A stretch of DNA of 64,000 nucleotides from Hordeum vulgare subsp. vulgare (Eukaryota; Streptophyta; Magnoliopsida; Poales; Poaceae): contig NC_058520.1 of NCBI RefSeq assembly GCF_904849725.1, forward strand, positions 347,073,670 to 347,137,669, written 5' to 3'. The translations under genes and the position numbers were made by a program. The notes beneath the pieces were generated by a model. It was not told the DNA's origin, made no database searches, and saw nothing but the letters and a program-made list of their open reading frames with translations. This document shows, piece after piece, positions 32,241 to 44,396 of this stretch (within the stretch, counting starts at the first letter, position 1; each line of letters starts with the position of its first letter).

Positions 32241-34060
32241 TGTTGGAAATATGCCCTAGAGGCAATGATAAATATTTATTATTATATTTCCTGTTTAAAG
32301 ATAATCGTTTATTATCCATGCTATAATTGTATTGAATGAAAACATAGATACATGTCTGGATACATAGACAAAATAATGTCCCTACCAAGCCTCTAGGTGG
32401 CTAGCCAGTTGATCAATGATAGTCAAGGTTTTCTGACTATATGCAAGTGTTGTCACTTGATAACAGGATCACATCATTCGGAGAATGATGTGATGGATTA
32501 GACCCAAACTATGAACGTAGCATATTGATCGTGTCGTTTTATTGCTATTGTTTCCTGCGTATCAAGTATTTGTTCGTATGACCATGAGATCATATAACTC
32601 ACTGACCCCGGAGGAATACCTATTGTGCATCAAACGTCGCAACGTAACTGGGTGACTATAAAGGTGCTCTACAGGTATCTCCGAAGGTGTCCGTTGAGTT
32701 AGTATGGATCAAGACTGGGATTTGTCATTCCGTGTGACGGAGAGGTATCTCGGGGCCCACTCGGTAATACAACATCACACAAAAGCCATGCAAGCAATGT
32801 GACTAAGTGTAAGTCATTGGATCTTGTATTATGGAACGAGTAAAGAGACTTGCCGGTAACGAGATTGAAATAGGTATGCGGATACCGACGATCGAATCTC
32901 GGGCAAGTAACATACCAAAGGACAAAGGGAATGACATATGAGATTATATGAATCCTTGACACCGAGGTTCAACCGATAAGACCAATGGAGAATATGTAGG
33001 ATCCAATATGGGCATCCAGGCCCCGCTACTGGATATTGATCGAGGAGTGCCTCGGATCGTGTCTGCATAGTTCTCGAACACGCAGGGTTTGCACACTTAA
33101 GGTTCGATGATGTTTTAGTATGGTTGAGTTATATGTGCGCTTACTGAATATTGTTCGGAGTCCCAAATGAGATCACGGACGTCACGAGGGTTGCCGGAAT
33201 GGTCCAGAAACAAATATTGATATATAGGATTGTTTCATTTAGTTAACAGAAAGTTTCGGGCAATTCCGATAGTGTACCGGGAGTGACGAATGGGTTCCGG
33301 GTGTTCACCGGGAGGGTCCCACCCACCCGGGAGTGATCCCAAGGTCATAGGGTGGCACCACAATTCCTTAGTGGGCTGGTGGAGTCAGCCCAAGAGGGAC
33401 ATGGCACCACATAAAGAAAATACCAAAAGAAAAGAAAAGGAAAAGGGAATGAGGGAGGTGGGAAGGAAGAGGAGGACTCCTCCTTCCCAAACAGAGTTGG
33501 AGGAGGAGTCCTCCTCCTCCTGGCAGCCGGTGCACCTTGAGGGCCTTGTACCTCAACGCTAGCCCCTCCCCTCCCTCCTATATATAGTGGTGGTTTAGGG
33601 CTTTTTGAGACACAACTTTGCCACGTGCAACTCTAGCCTAGACCACACAGTTTCACCTCTAGATCGGATTTCTGCGGAGCTCGGGCGGAGCCCTGCAGGA
33701 GTAGATCATCACCACCACTGGAGCACTGCCATGCTGCCGGAGAACTCATGTAATTCTCCATCTTGCTTGCTGGATTAAGAAGGCCAAGATCATCATCGAG
33801 TAGTACATGTGCTGAACGCAGAGGTACCGTCGGTTCGGCGCTAGATCTGAACGGATCGTGGGATGGATCGCGGGACGGTTCTTGGGATGGTTCGAGGGAT
33901 ATGAAGACGTTCCACTACATCAACCGCATTTCTTAACGCTTCCTTCTGTGCAATCTACAAGGGTACGTAGATCCAGTCTCCACTCGTAGATGGACATCAC
34001 CATGATAGGTCTTCGTGTGCGTAGGAATTTTTTTTGTTACCCATGCAACGTTCCCCAACA
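32241..34060 (+). repeat. Angela-1 5' LTR
   Basis: 1820 bp, TGTTGGAAATATGCCCTAGAGG...CGTTCCCCAACA. TATA box TATATATA at about 33578-33586 after a pyrimidine run. Confidence 0.93.
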
Positions 34061-35329
34061 GTGGCATCATGAGCCAGGTTCATGCGTAGATGTTATCTCG
34101 AGTAGAACACAAAAGATTTTGTGGATGGTGACGTTCGAGTTTTTGACCTCCTTAGTCTTTTCTCGATTCGGCGGTATTGTTGGATTGAAGCGGCCCAGAC
34201 CGACATAACTCGTACGCTTACGAGAGACTGGTTTCAACGATTGACATGCAACCTCGTTGCATAAAGATGATTGGCGGGTGTCGGTTTCTTCAACTTTAGC
34301 TGAATTGATTTTGACCGAGGCCGTCCTTGGAGAGGTTAAAGAGCAATTTGCACATCTCCGTTGTGGTCTTTGCGTAAGTAAGACGCGATCATACTAGATA
34401 CCCATAGCAGCCACGTAAAGCATGCAACAACAAATTAGAGGACGTCTAACTTGTTTTTGCATGGTATGCTTGTGATATGATATGGCCAATGACGTGATGT
34501 GATATATTGGATGTATGAGATGATCATGTTATAATAGTTAATACTGACTTGCATGTCGATGCTACGGCAACCGGCAGGAGCCATAGGGTTGTCTTTAAAC
34601 TAACGTTTGTGTTTGCAAATGCGTTTACTATATTGCTAGGTCGTAGCTTTACTAGTAATAGCATAGATATCATGACAACCTCGATGGAGACACGTTGATG
34701 GAGATCATGATGATGGATATCATGGTTTGGCACCGGTGACAAGAAGATCATGCCGGTGCTTGAGTGATGGAGATCAAGAAGCACATGATGATGGCCATAT
34801 CATGTCACTTATGAATTGCATCTGATGTTAATCCTTTTATGCACCTTATTTTTCTTAGAATGATGGTAGCATTATAAGGGGATCTCTCACTAAAATTTCA
34901 AGACGAAATTGTGTTCTCCCCGAATGTTCACCGTTGCGACAGTTCGTCGTTTCGAGACACCACGTGATGATCGGGTGTGATAGACTCAACGTTCACATAC
35001 AACGGGTGCAAAACAGTTGCACGCGTGGAACACTCGGGTTAAACTTGACGAGCCCAGCATGTGCAGACATGGTCTCGGAACACATGAGACTGAATGGTCG
35101 AGCATGAATCGTATAGTTGATATGATTAGCATTGAGATGCTTACCACTGAAACTATTCTCGACTCACGTGATGATCGGACTTCAGTTAGTGAATTTGGAT
35201 CATGTACCACTCAAATGACTAGAGAGATGTACTTTTTGAGTGGGAGTTTAGCAAGTAATTTGATTAGTTGACCTCTAATTATCTTGAACATAGTCTAAGT
35301 CCACTTTGAAATATTTGTGTTGTAGATCA
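34061..35329 (+). other. Angela-1 PBS and untranslated leader
   Basis: The bases right after the LTR (GTGGCATCATGAGCC) resemble the initiator-Met tRNA complement TGGTATCAGAGCC with an inserted T and one change. The rest is the long BARE-type leader before gag, with no supported coding frame. Confidence 0.7.
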
Positions 35330-35635
35330 ATGGCTCACACGACAATCACCCTGAATTTTAATACGTTCCTAGAGAAAGCTAAGTTGAAAGATGATGGAAG
35401 CAACTTTGTAGACTGGGCTCATCATCTTAAATTGCTCCTGCAAGCTGGGAAGAAGGATTATGTCCTTAAAGCTGCACTAGGAGATGAACCACCCGCTACG
35501 GCTGACCAAGATGTTAAGAACGCTTGGTTAACATGTAAGGAGGACTACTCGGTAGTTCAATGTGCAGTCTTGTATGGCTTAGAGCCGGGACTTCAACGTC
35601 GCTTTGAGCGCCATGGAGCATATGAGATGTTCTAG
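35330..35635 (+). pseudogene. Angela-1 gag, N-terminal part
   Basis: ATG at 35330, MAHTTITLNFNTFLEKAKLK, then FVDWAHHLKLLLQAGKKDYVL and LEPGLQRRFERHGAYEMF, the conserved start of Copia gag in this family. It stops at TAG 35633-35635, where relatives continue; about 13 bases later the gag is interrupted by the solo LTR at 35649. The missing continuation is found at 37475. Confidence 0.9.
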
Positions 35636-35648
35636 GAGTTGAAGTTTA

Positions 35649-37469
35649 TGTTGGGGAACGTCGCATGGGAGACAAAAAATTTCCTACGCGCACGAAGACC
35701 TATCATGGTGATGTCTATCTACGAGAGGGGATGAGTGATCTATGTACCCTTGTAGATCGTACAACAGAAGCGTTAGTGAACGCGGTTGATGTAGTGGAAC
35801 GTCCTCACGTCCCTCGATCCGCCCCGCGAACAATCCCGCGATCAGTCCCACGATCTAGTACCGAACGGACGACACCTCCGCGTTCAGCACACGTACAGCT
35901 CGACGATGTTCTCGGCCTTCTTGATCCAGCAAGAGAGACGGAGAGGTAGAAGAGTTCTCCGGCAGCGTGACGGCGCTCCGGAGGTTGGTGATGACCTTGT
36001 CTCAGCAGGGCTCCGCCCAAGCTCCGCAGAAACGCGATCTAGAGGAAAAACCGTGGAGGTATGTGGTCGGGCTGCCATGGAAAAGTCGTCTCAAATCAGC
36101 CCTAAAACCTCCGTATATATAGGTGGGAGGGAGGGGAGCTTTCCTTGGGGCTCAAGGAGCCCCAAGGGGGTCGGCCGAGTCCAAGGGGGGAGGACTCCCC
36201 CCCCCCAAACCGAGTTGGACTTGGTTTGGTGGGAGGGAGTCCCCCTTCCTTCCCACCTCCTCCTTTTTTTTTCCTCTTGATTTTCTTCTCCTTGGCGCAT
36301 AGAGCCCTTTTGGGCTGTCCCACCAGCCCACTAAGGGCTGGTGTGCCACCCTCAAGGCCTATGGGCTTCCCCGGGGTGGGTTGCCCCCCCCCCCTGTGAA
36401 CTCCCGGAACCCATTCGTCATTCCCGGTACATTCCCGACAACTCCGAAAACCTTCCGGTAATCAAATGAGGTCATCCTATATATCAATCTTCGTTTCTGG
36501 ACTATTCCGGAAACCCTCGTGACGCCTGTGATCTCATCCGGGACTCCGAACAACATTCGGTAACCAACCATATAACTCAAATACGCATAAAACAACGTCG
36601 AACCTTAAGTGTGCAGACCCTGCGGGTTCGAGAACTATGTAGACATGACCCGAGAGACTCCTCGGTCAATATCCAATAGCGGGACCTGGATGCCCATATT
36701 GGATCCTACATATTCTACGAAGATCTTATAGTTTGAACCTCAGTGTCAAGGATTCATATAATCCCGTATGTCATTCCCTTTGTCCTTCGGTATGTTACTT
36801 GCCCGAGATTCGATCGTCAGTATCCGTTTACCTATTTCAATCTCGTTTACCGGTAAGTCTCTTTACTCGTTCCGTAATACAAGATCCCGCAACTTACACT
36901 AAGTTACATTGCTTGCAAGGCTTGTGTGTGATGTTGTATTACCGAGTGGGCCCTGAGATACCTCTCCGTCACACGGAGTGACAAATCCCAGTCTCGATCC
37001 ATACTAACTCAACTAACACCTTCGGAGATACCTGTAGAGCATCTTTATAGTCACCCAGTTACGTTGCGACGTTTGATACACACAAAGCATTCCTCCGGTG
37101 TCAGTGAGTTATATGATCTCATGGTCATAGGAATAAATACTTGACCCGCAGAAAACAGTAGCAACAAAATGACACGATCAACATGCTACGTCTATTAGTT
37201 TGGGTCTAGTCCATCACGTGATTCTCCTAATGACGTGATCCAGTTATCAAGCAACAACACCTTGTTCATAATCAGAAGACACTGACTATCTTTGATCAAC
37301 TGGCTAGCCAACTAGAGGATTGCTAGGGACGGTGTTTTGTCTATGTATCCACACATGTAAATGAGTCTTCATTCAATACAATTATAGCATGGATAATAAA
37401 TGATTATCTTGATACAGGAATTATAATAATAACTATATTTATTATTGCCTCTAGGGCATAATTCCAACA
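35649..37469 (-). mobile_element. Solo LTR of an Angela-type element inside Angela-1 gag
   Basis: 1821 bp from TGTTGGGGAACGTCGC (35649) to GGGCATAATTCCAACA (37469), i.e. a complete LTR in minus orientation. Exact TSD gttta at 35644-35648 and 37470-37474. TATA on the minus strand at about 36112-36120 (CCTATATATACGG). No internal sequence, so it arose by recombination between the two LTRs of a complete insertion. Confidence 0.93.
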
Positions 37470-37474
37470 GTTTA

Positions 37475-37938
37475 TCTTTCAGAAGAACGCCCAGATTGAT
37501 AGGTATGAGACCTCCGATAAATTCTATGCTTGCAAGATGGAGGAGAATTCGTCTGTCAGTGAACATGTGCTCAAAATGTCTGGGTACTCAGACCGTCTAG
37601 CTGAGCTGGGGATTGAACTCGCGCCAGAGGCTATCACTAACAGAATTCTTCAATCACTGCCACCAAGCTACAAGATCTTTGTGTTGAACTATAACATGCA
37701 AGGGATGAACAAGTCACCCGGTGAGTTATTCGCGATGCTGAAAGTCGCAGAGTCAGAACTCCGAAAAGAGCATGAAGTGTTGATGATCAATAAGACCACT
37801 AATTTCAAGAGAAACGACAAAGGCAAGAAGGGTAACAACTTGAAGAGCGGCAAACCTGTTTCCAATCCCACGAAGAAACCCAAGGTTGGACTTAAGCCTG
37901 GAACAGAGTGTTATTATTGCAAGGGACTGGGTCACTAG
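37475..37938 (+). pseudogene. Angela-1 gag, C-terminal part with zinc knuckle
   Basis: Continues gag after the solo LTR: MEENSSVSEHVLKMSGYSDR, LPPSYKIFVLNYNMQGMNK, ELFAMLKVAESELRKEHEVL and a basic stretch. The CCHC zinc knuckle starts CYYCKGLGH and is cut by TAG (37936-37938), followed in frame by KRNC; relatives have Trp at the stop, so a TGG to TAG change is likely. Zinc knuckles bind element RNA. Confidence 0.9.
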
Positions 37939-37962
37939 AAGCGCAACTGCCCAAGTATTTGG

Positions 37963-38551
37963 TTGATAAGAAGGCAGCCAAGGAAAAAGCAGGTATATTC
38001 GATATTTTTTATTGATTTGTACTTAACCAACTCTCGTAGTAGTGCATGGGTATTTGATAGCTGTTATGTTGCTCATATTTGCAACTCGAAACATGACTGC
38101 GGAATAAATGAAGGCTGGCGAAAGATGAAGTTACGATGCGCGTGGGAAATGGTTGCAAGGTTGATGAAATCGCCGTCGGCACAGTTTCACTTCAGTTACC
38201 ATCAGGATTAGTTATGAACTTATAATTGTTATTTAGTGCATGCGTTAAGCATGAACATTATATATGGATCTTATTTATTGTTGAGACGGTTACTCGTTTA
38301 TGTCAGAGAATAATGGTTGTTCTATTTCTATGAGTAATATCTTTTATTGTCATGCACCCAATGTGAGTGGATTTTTCATATTGAATCTTGATAGCGATGA
38401 TACACATATACATAACATTGAGACCAAAAGAGTTCAAGTTAACAATGATAGCGCCATGTTTTTGTGGCACTGCCGCTTAGGTCATATTGGTGTAAAGCGC
38501 ATGAAGAAACTCCATTCCGATGGACTTTTGGAGTCACTTGACTTTGATTAA
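37963..38551 (+). pseudogene. Angela-1 protease and GAG-pre-integrase
   Basis: At about 38040-38090 the protease site reads WVFDSCYVAHICN, where the family has D-S-G; the Gly is replaced by Cys, which would harm the active site. The frame is lost around 38215. At 38440-38551 FLWHCRLGHIGVKRMKKLHSDG is the conserved GAG-pre-integrase (HxxxxH-type) block leading to integrase. Confidence 0.82.
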
Positions 38552-38575
38552 ATTGACACGTGCGAACCATGCCTC

Positions 38576-39060
38576 ATGGGCAAGATGACTAAGACTCCGT
38601 TCTCCGGAACAATGGTGCGTGCAAGTGACTTGTTGGAAATCATACATACCGATGTGTGCGGTCCGATGACTGTGGAGGCGCGCGGCGGATATCGTTATTT
38701 TCTCACCTTCACTCATGATTTGAGTAGATATGGTTATGTACACTGGATGAAGCACAAGTCTGAAATGTTTGAGAAGTTCAAGCAATTTTAGAGTGAAGTT
38801 GAAAATCATCATAACAAGAAGATCAAGTTCCTACGGTCTGATCGTGGGGGTGAATATCTAAGTTTCGAGGTTGGTGCTCACTTAAGACAATGTGGAATTG
38901 TTTCACAGTTGACACTGCCTGGAACACCACAGCTTAATTGGGTGTCCGAACGTCGTAATCGTACTTTGTTAGAGATGGAGCGATCTATGATGTCTCGTTT
39001 TGGGGTTATGCATCAGAGACAATTGCATTCACTTTAAATAGGGCACCATCAAAATCTGTT
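38576..39060 (+). pseudogene. Angela-1 integrase core
   Basis: GKMTKTPFSG starts it; IIHTDVCGPMTVEARGGYRY holds the first Asp, FLRSDRGGEYLSFE the second, and WVSERRNRTLLEMERS the Glu, so the D,D,E set is retained. Stops at 38789 (after EKFKQF) and about 38999 and a small deletion before 39037 interrupt it. Confidence 0.87.
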
Positions 39061-39063
39061 GAG

Positions 39064-40284
39064 ATGACACCATACGAACTGTGGTATGGCAAAAGACCAA
39101 AATTGTCATTTCTTAAAGTTTTGGGATATGATGCTTATGTAAAAAAGCTTCAGCCTGAAAAGCTGGAATCCAAAGCGGAAAAGTGCGTCTTCATAGGTTG
39201 CCCAAAGGAGACAGTTGGGTACACCTTCTATCTCAAATCCGAGGGCAAAGTGTTTGTTGCTAAAAATAGAGGTTTTCTTGAGAAGGAGTTTCTCTCGAAA
39301 GAATTGAGTGGGAGGGAGATAGAACTTGATGAGGTTGTCGAACCTCTAATCCCTTTGGATGGTGGCGCAGGGCAAGGAGAAACCCTTGTCGTTGCGACAC
39401 CGGTTGAGGGGGATGTTAATGATGCTGATCATGAAACTTCGGATCAAGTTCCTATCGGACCTTGCAGGTCGACAAGATCACGTATTGCTCCTGAATGGTA
39501 CGGTAATCCTGTCTTATCACATATGTTCTTAGACAATAATGAACCTGCGAATTATGAAGAAGCAATGGTGGGCCCGAATTCCAACAAATGGCTGGATACC
39601 ATGAAGTCCGAGATAGGATCTATGTATGCGAACAAAGTGTGGACTTTGGAAGTACTACCTGAACGCCGCAAGGTTATTTAGAACATATGGATGTTTAAGA
39701 AGAAGACAGACGCATACGGTAATGTGACCGTCTATGAAGTTCGACTTGTGGCTAAGGGTTTTTCACAAGTTCAAGGAGTTCACTATGATGAGACGTTCTC
39801 ACTAGTAGATATGCTTAAGTCCGTAGGAATCATGTTAGCAATAGCTGCATTTTTCGATTATGAAATTTGGCAGATGGATGTCAAAACAGCGTTCTTTAAC
39901 GGTTTTCTTAAGGAAGAGTTGTAGATGATGCAACCCGAAGCTTTGGTCGATCCAAATAATGCTAACAAAGTGTGCAAGCTCCAGCAATCCATTTATGGAC
40001 TGGTGCAAGCATCTCGGAGTTGGAATAAACACTTTGATGAGGTGATCAAATCATTTGGGTTTATACAAGTGGTTGGAGAATCTTGTATTTTCAAGAAAGT
40101 GAGTGGGAGATCTGTGGCGTTTCTAATATTATATGTGGATGACATATTGCTGATTGGAAACAACATGGAGTTTTTGGAGAGCGTAAAGGATTACTTGAAT
40201 AAAAGTTTCTCTATGAAGCACCTAGGAGAAGCTGCTTATATTCTAGGCATTAAGATCTATATAGGGATAGATCGAGACGCCTGA
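39064..40284 (+). pseudogene. Angela-1 reverse transcriptase
   Basis: Integrase end and RT: TPYELWYGKRPKLSFLKVLG, VFIGCPKETVGYTFYL, then MFKKKTDAYGNV, VRLVAKGFSQVQGVHYDETFS, WQMDVKTAFFNGFLKEEL, SIYGLVQASRSWNKHFDEV and the catalytic LYVDDILLIGNNMEFLES (about 40129-40185). Stops at 39679, 39922 and 40282 lie in one frame, each probably a single nonsense change, so the decay is modest. Makes cDNA from element RNA inside the particle. Confidence 0.92.
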
Positions 40285-41030
40285 TAGGACTTTCACAAAG
40301 CACAAACCTTGATAAAGTTTTGAAGAAGTTCAGAATGGATCAGTCCAATAAAGGGTTCTTGCCAGTGTTACAAGGTATAAAATTGAGTAAGACACAGTGC
40401 CCAGCAACTGTGGAAGATAGAGAACAAATGAGTTCCATCCCCTATGCTTCAGCCATAGGTTCTATCATGTATGCAATGTTGTGCACTAGACCAGACGTCA
40501 CCTTGGACATAAGTATGGCAGGCAGGTTTTAGAGTAATCCACGAGTGGATCACTGGACAGCGGTCAATAATATTCTAAAGTACCTGAAAAGGACGAAGGA
40601 AATGTTTCTCTTTTATGGAGGTGACGAAGAGCTCGTCGTAAAGGGTTACGTCGATGTAAGCTTTGACACTAATCCGGATGACTCTAAGTCTCAGATCGGA
40701 CATGTATTTATTCTTAATGGGGGTGAGGTAAGCTGGTGCAGTTCCATGCAAAGCGTCATAGCAGATTCTGCATGTGAAGCAGAGTACTTGCTGCCTCGAA
40801 GGCAACAAAGGAGGGTGTCTCGATGAAGCAGTTCATGACGGATCTTGGAGTTGTGCCGAGCGCACTAAATCCAATAACTCTGTTATGTGACAACACTGGT
40901 GCCATTGCCTTAGCAAAGGAACCAAGGTTTCACAAGAAGACCAGACACATCAAATGACGCTTCAACCTCATCCATGACTACGTCGAAGGATAGGACGTGA
41001 ATATTTGCAAAGTGCACACGGATCTGAATA
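40285..41030 (+). pseudogene. Angela-1 RNase H
   Basis: PYASAIGSIMYAMLCTRPDV (about 40441-40500), then LKYLKRTKEMFLFYGGDEEL, GYVDVSFDTNPDDSKSQIGH, FILNGGEVSWCSSMQS, then in another frame LCDNTGAIALAKEPRFHKKT (about 40884-40945). Two stops and one shift near 40795 interrupt it. The end of pol is near 41030. Confidence 0.88.
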
Positions 41031-41146
41031 TAGCACACCCGCTGACTAAACCTCTTCCACAGGAAAAACATGATCAACACCAGAATTGTATGGGTATTAG
41101 ATTTATTACAATGTAAATCACATGGTGATGTGAGGACTATAAAGGT

Positions 41147-42568
41147 TGCAACGTAACTGGGTGACTATAAAGGTGCTCTACAGGTATCTCCGAAGGTGTC
41201 CGTTGAGTTAGTATGCATCAAGACTGGTATTTTTCACTCCATGTGACGGAGAGGTATCTCGGGGCCCACTCGGTAATACAACATCACACACAAGCCTTGC
41301 AAACAATGTGACTAAGTGAAAGACATAGGATCTTGTATTACGGAACGAGTAAAGAGACTTGCCGGTAACGAGATTGAAATAGGTATGCGGATACCGACGA
41401 TCGAACCTCGGGCAAGTAATATACCGAAGGACAAAGGGAATGACATATGGGATTATATGAATCCTTGACACCGAGGTTCAACCGATAAGATCTTCGGAGA
41501 ATATGCAGGATCCAATATGGGCATCCAGGTCCCGCTATTGGATATTGACCGAGGAGTGCCTCGAATCATGTTTGCATAGTTCTCGAACCCGCAGGGTCTG
41601 CACACTTAAGGTTCGATGATGTTTTAGTATGGTTGAGTTATATGTGTGGTTACCGAATGTTGTTTCGAGTCCCGGATGAGATCACGGATGTCACGAGGGT
41701 TTCCGGAATGGTCCGGAAACGAGGATTGATATATAGGATGGTTTCATTTGGTTGCCGGAAAGTTTTGGGCAATTCCAGAAGTGTACCGGGAGTGACGGAT
41801 GGGTTCCGGGTGTTCACCGGGAGGGGCCCACCTACCCGGAAGTGAGCCCAAGGTCATAAGATGGCGCCAGAAGTCCTTAGTGGGCTGGTGGAGTCAGCGC
41901 AAGAAGGCCATGGCGCCACATAAAGAAAATACCAAAAGAAAAGAAAAATAAGAGGGAAAGAGGGAGGTGGGAAGGAAGAGGAGGACTCCTCCTTCCCAAA
42001 CCGAATTGGAGGAGGATTCATGCTCCTCCTGGCGGCCGGTGCACCTTGAGGGCCTTGTCCCTCAAGGCTAGCCCCTCCCCCACCCTCCTATATATAGTGG
42101 TGATTTAGGGCTTTCTGAGGCACAACGTTGCTACATGCAACTCTAGCCTATACCATACAGTTTCACCTCTAGATCGGATTTCTGCGGAGCTCGGGCGGAG
42201 CCCTGCAGGAGTAGATCATCACCACCACCGGAGCAGCGTCATGCTGCCGGATAACTCATCTACTTCTCTGTCTTGCTTGTTGGATCAAGAAGGCCGAGAT
42301 CACCGTCGAGATGTACGTGCGTTGAACGCGGAGGTGTCGTCCGTTCGGTGCTAGATCGGAACGGATCGTGGGACGGATCGCGGGACGGTTTGTGGGACGG
42401 TTCGAGGGATGTGAAGACATTCCACCACATCAACCATGTTTGTTAACGCTTCCTGCTATGTGGTCTACAAGGGTACGTAGATCCAATCTCCACTCGTAGA
42501 TGGACATCACCATGATAGGTCTTCGTCTCCGTAGGAATTTTTTTGTTTCCATGCAACGTTCGCCAACA
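41147..42568 (+). repeat. Angela-1 3' LTR, 5'-truncated
   Basis: Homology to the 5' LTR begins at GCAACGTAACTGGG (41148), equivalent to position 32639, so about 398 bp plus the polypurine tract are missing. It ends CGTTCGCCAACA at 42568, followed by TSD catat. TATA at about 42088-42096. Confidence 0.92.
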
Positions 42569-42600
42569 CATATTAGTTCCTACATATTCTATGAAGATAT
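42569..42600 (-). repeat. Copia-A LTR, 32-bp fragment between Angela-1 and Angela-2
   Basis: 'catattagttcctacatatt...gaagatat' contains the right TSD of Angela-1 and the left TSD of Angela-2 (gatat, 42596-42600). The same sequence is found in intact relatives (36700-36725). Confidence 0.85.
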
Positions 42601-44396
42601 TGTTGGAAATATGCCCTAGGGCAATAATAAATTATTTATTATTATATTTATTTGTTCATGATAATCGTTTATTATCCATGCTATAATAGTATTGATTGGA
42701 AACACAGTGCATGTGTGGATACATAGACAAAACACTGTCCCTAGTAGGCCTCTAGTTGACTAGCTCGTTGATCAAAGATGCTCAAGGTTTCCTGACCATA
42801 GGCAAGTGTTGCCACTTGATAACGGGATCAGATCATTAGCAGAATCATGTGATGGACTAGACCCAAACTAATAGACGTAGCATATTGATCGTGTCATTTT
42901 GTTGCTACTGTTTTCTGCGTGTCAAGTATTTGTTCCTATGACCATGAGATCATATAACTCACTGACACCGGAGGAATGCTTTGTGTGTATCAAACGTCGC
43001 AACGTAACTGGGTGACTGTAAAGATGCTCGACAGGTATCTCCGAAGGTGTTCGTTGAGTTAGTATGGATCGAGACTGGGATTTGTCACTCCGTGTGATGG
43101 AGAGGTATCTCGGGGCCCACTCGGTAATACAACATCACACACAAGCCTTGCAAGCAATGTGACTTAGTGTAAGTTGCGGGATCTTGTATTACGGAACGAG
43201 TAAAGAGACTTGCCGGTAAACGAGATTGAAATAGGTATGCGGATACTGATGATCGAATCCCGAGCAAGTAACATACCGAAGGACAAAGGGAATGACATAC
43301 GGGATTGTATGAATCCTTGACACTAAGGTTCAACCGATAAGATCTTCGGAGAATATGTAGGATCCAATATGGGCATCCAGGTCCCGCTATTGGATATTGA
43401 CCGAGGAGTCACTCGGGTCATGTCTACATAGTTCTCGAACCCGCAGGGTCTGCACACTTAAGGTTCGACGTTGTTTGCCTATTTGAGTTATATGGTTGGT
43501 TACCGAATGTTGTTAGGAGTCCCGGATGAGATCCAGGACGTCACGAGGAGCTCCGGAATGGTCCGGAGGTAAAGATTGATATATAGGAAGTACTGTTTTG
43601 GTCACCGAAAAAGTTTCGGGCTCATCGGTATTGTACCGGGAGTGCCGGGAGGGGCGCCGGGGACCATCGGGAGGGGTGTCACGCCCACGGGGTCTCATGG
43701 GCTATGGGAAGAGATAACCAAGCCCCTAGTGGGCTGGAATAAGTTCCCACTAAGGCCCATAAGGTTTGAGAAGGAAAAAACACAAGGTGGAAAGAGTTTC
43801 CAAGTGGGAAGGTGGAATCCTACTCCAAGTAGGATTGGAGTAGGACTCCTCCACCTCCAATTTCGGCCAAACCTTGAGGGTTTGAGGTTGCTTCTTCCCT
43901 CCCCCTCCCTCCTATATATACTGAGGTATTAGGGCTGATTTGAGACAACTTTTGCCACGGCAGCCCGACCACATACCTCCACGGGTTTTCCTCTAGATCG
44001 CGTTTCTGCGGAGCTCGGGCGGAGCCCTGCTGAGATTAGATCACCACCAACCTCTGGAGCGCCGTCACGCTGCCGGAGAACTCATCTACCTCTCCTTCTC
44101 TCTTGCTGGATCAAGAACGCCGAGATCATCGTCGAGCTGTACGTGTGCTGAACGCGGAGGTGCCGTCCGTTCGGCACTAGATCGGAGCGGATCGTTGGAC
44201 GGATTGCGGGACGGTTCGCGGGGCAGATCGAGGGACCTGAGGACGTTCCACTACATCAACAGCGTTCACTAACGCTTCTGCTATGCGATCTACAAGGGTA
44301 CATAGATAGGAAATCCCCTCTCGTAGATGGACATCACCATGATAGGTCTTTGTGCGCGTAGGAAAATTTTTGTTTCCCATGCGACGTTCCCCAACA
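42601..44396 (+). repeat. Angela-2 5' LTR
   Basis: 1796 bp, TGTTGGAAATATGCCCTAGGG...CGTTCCCCAACA. TATA box at 43912-43920. Belongs to the same LTR subtype as the solo LTR 35649-37469 (shared 'gggaggggtgtcacgcc' with 49387-51199). Confidence 0.92.

Larger units (their letters stand above)
32241..42568 (+). mobile_element. Angela-1: BARE-1/WIS/Angela-type Copia element nested in the Copia-A LTR
   Basis: Exact TSD catat at 32236-32240 and 42569-42573. 5' LTR, leader, gag split by a minus-strand solo LTR (35649-37469), then protease, integrase, RT, RNase H in Copia order, and a truncated 3' LTR. Domain motifs are well preserved but broken by stops. The polypurine tract and the first ~398 bp of the 3' LTR are missing. 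Confidence 0.92.
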
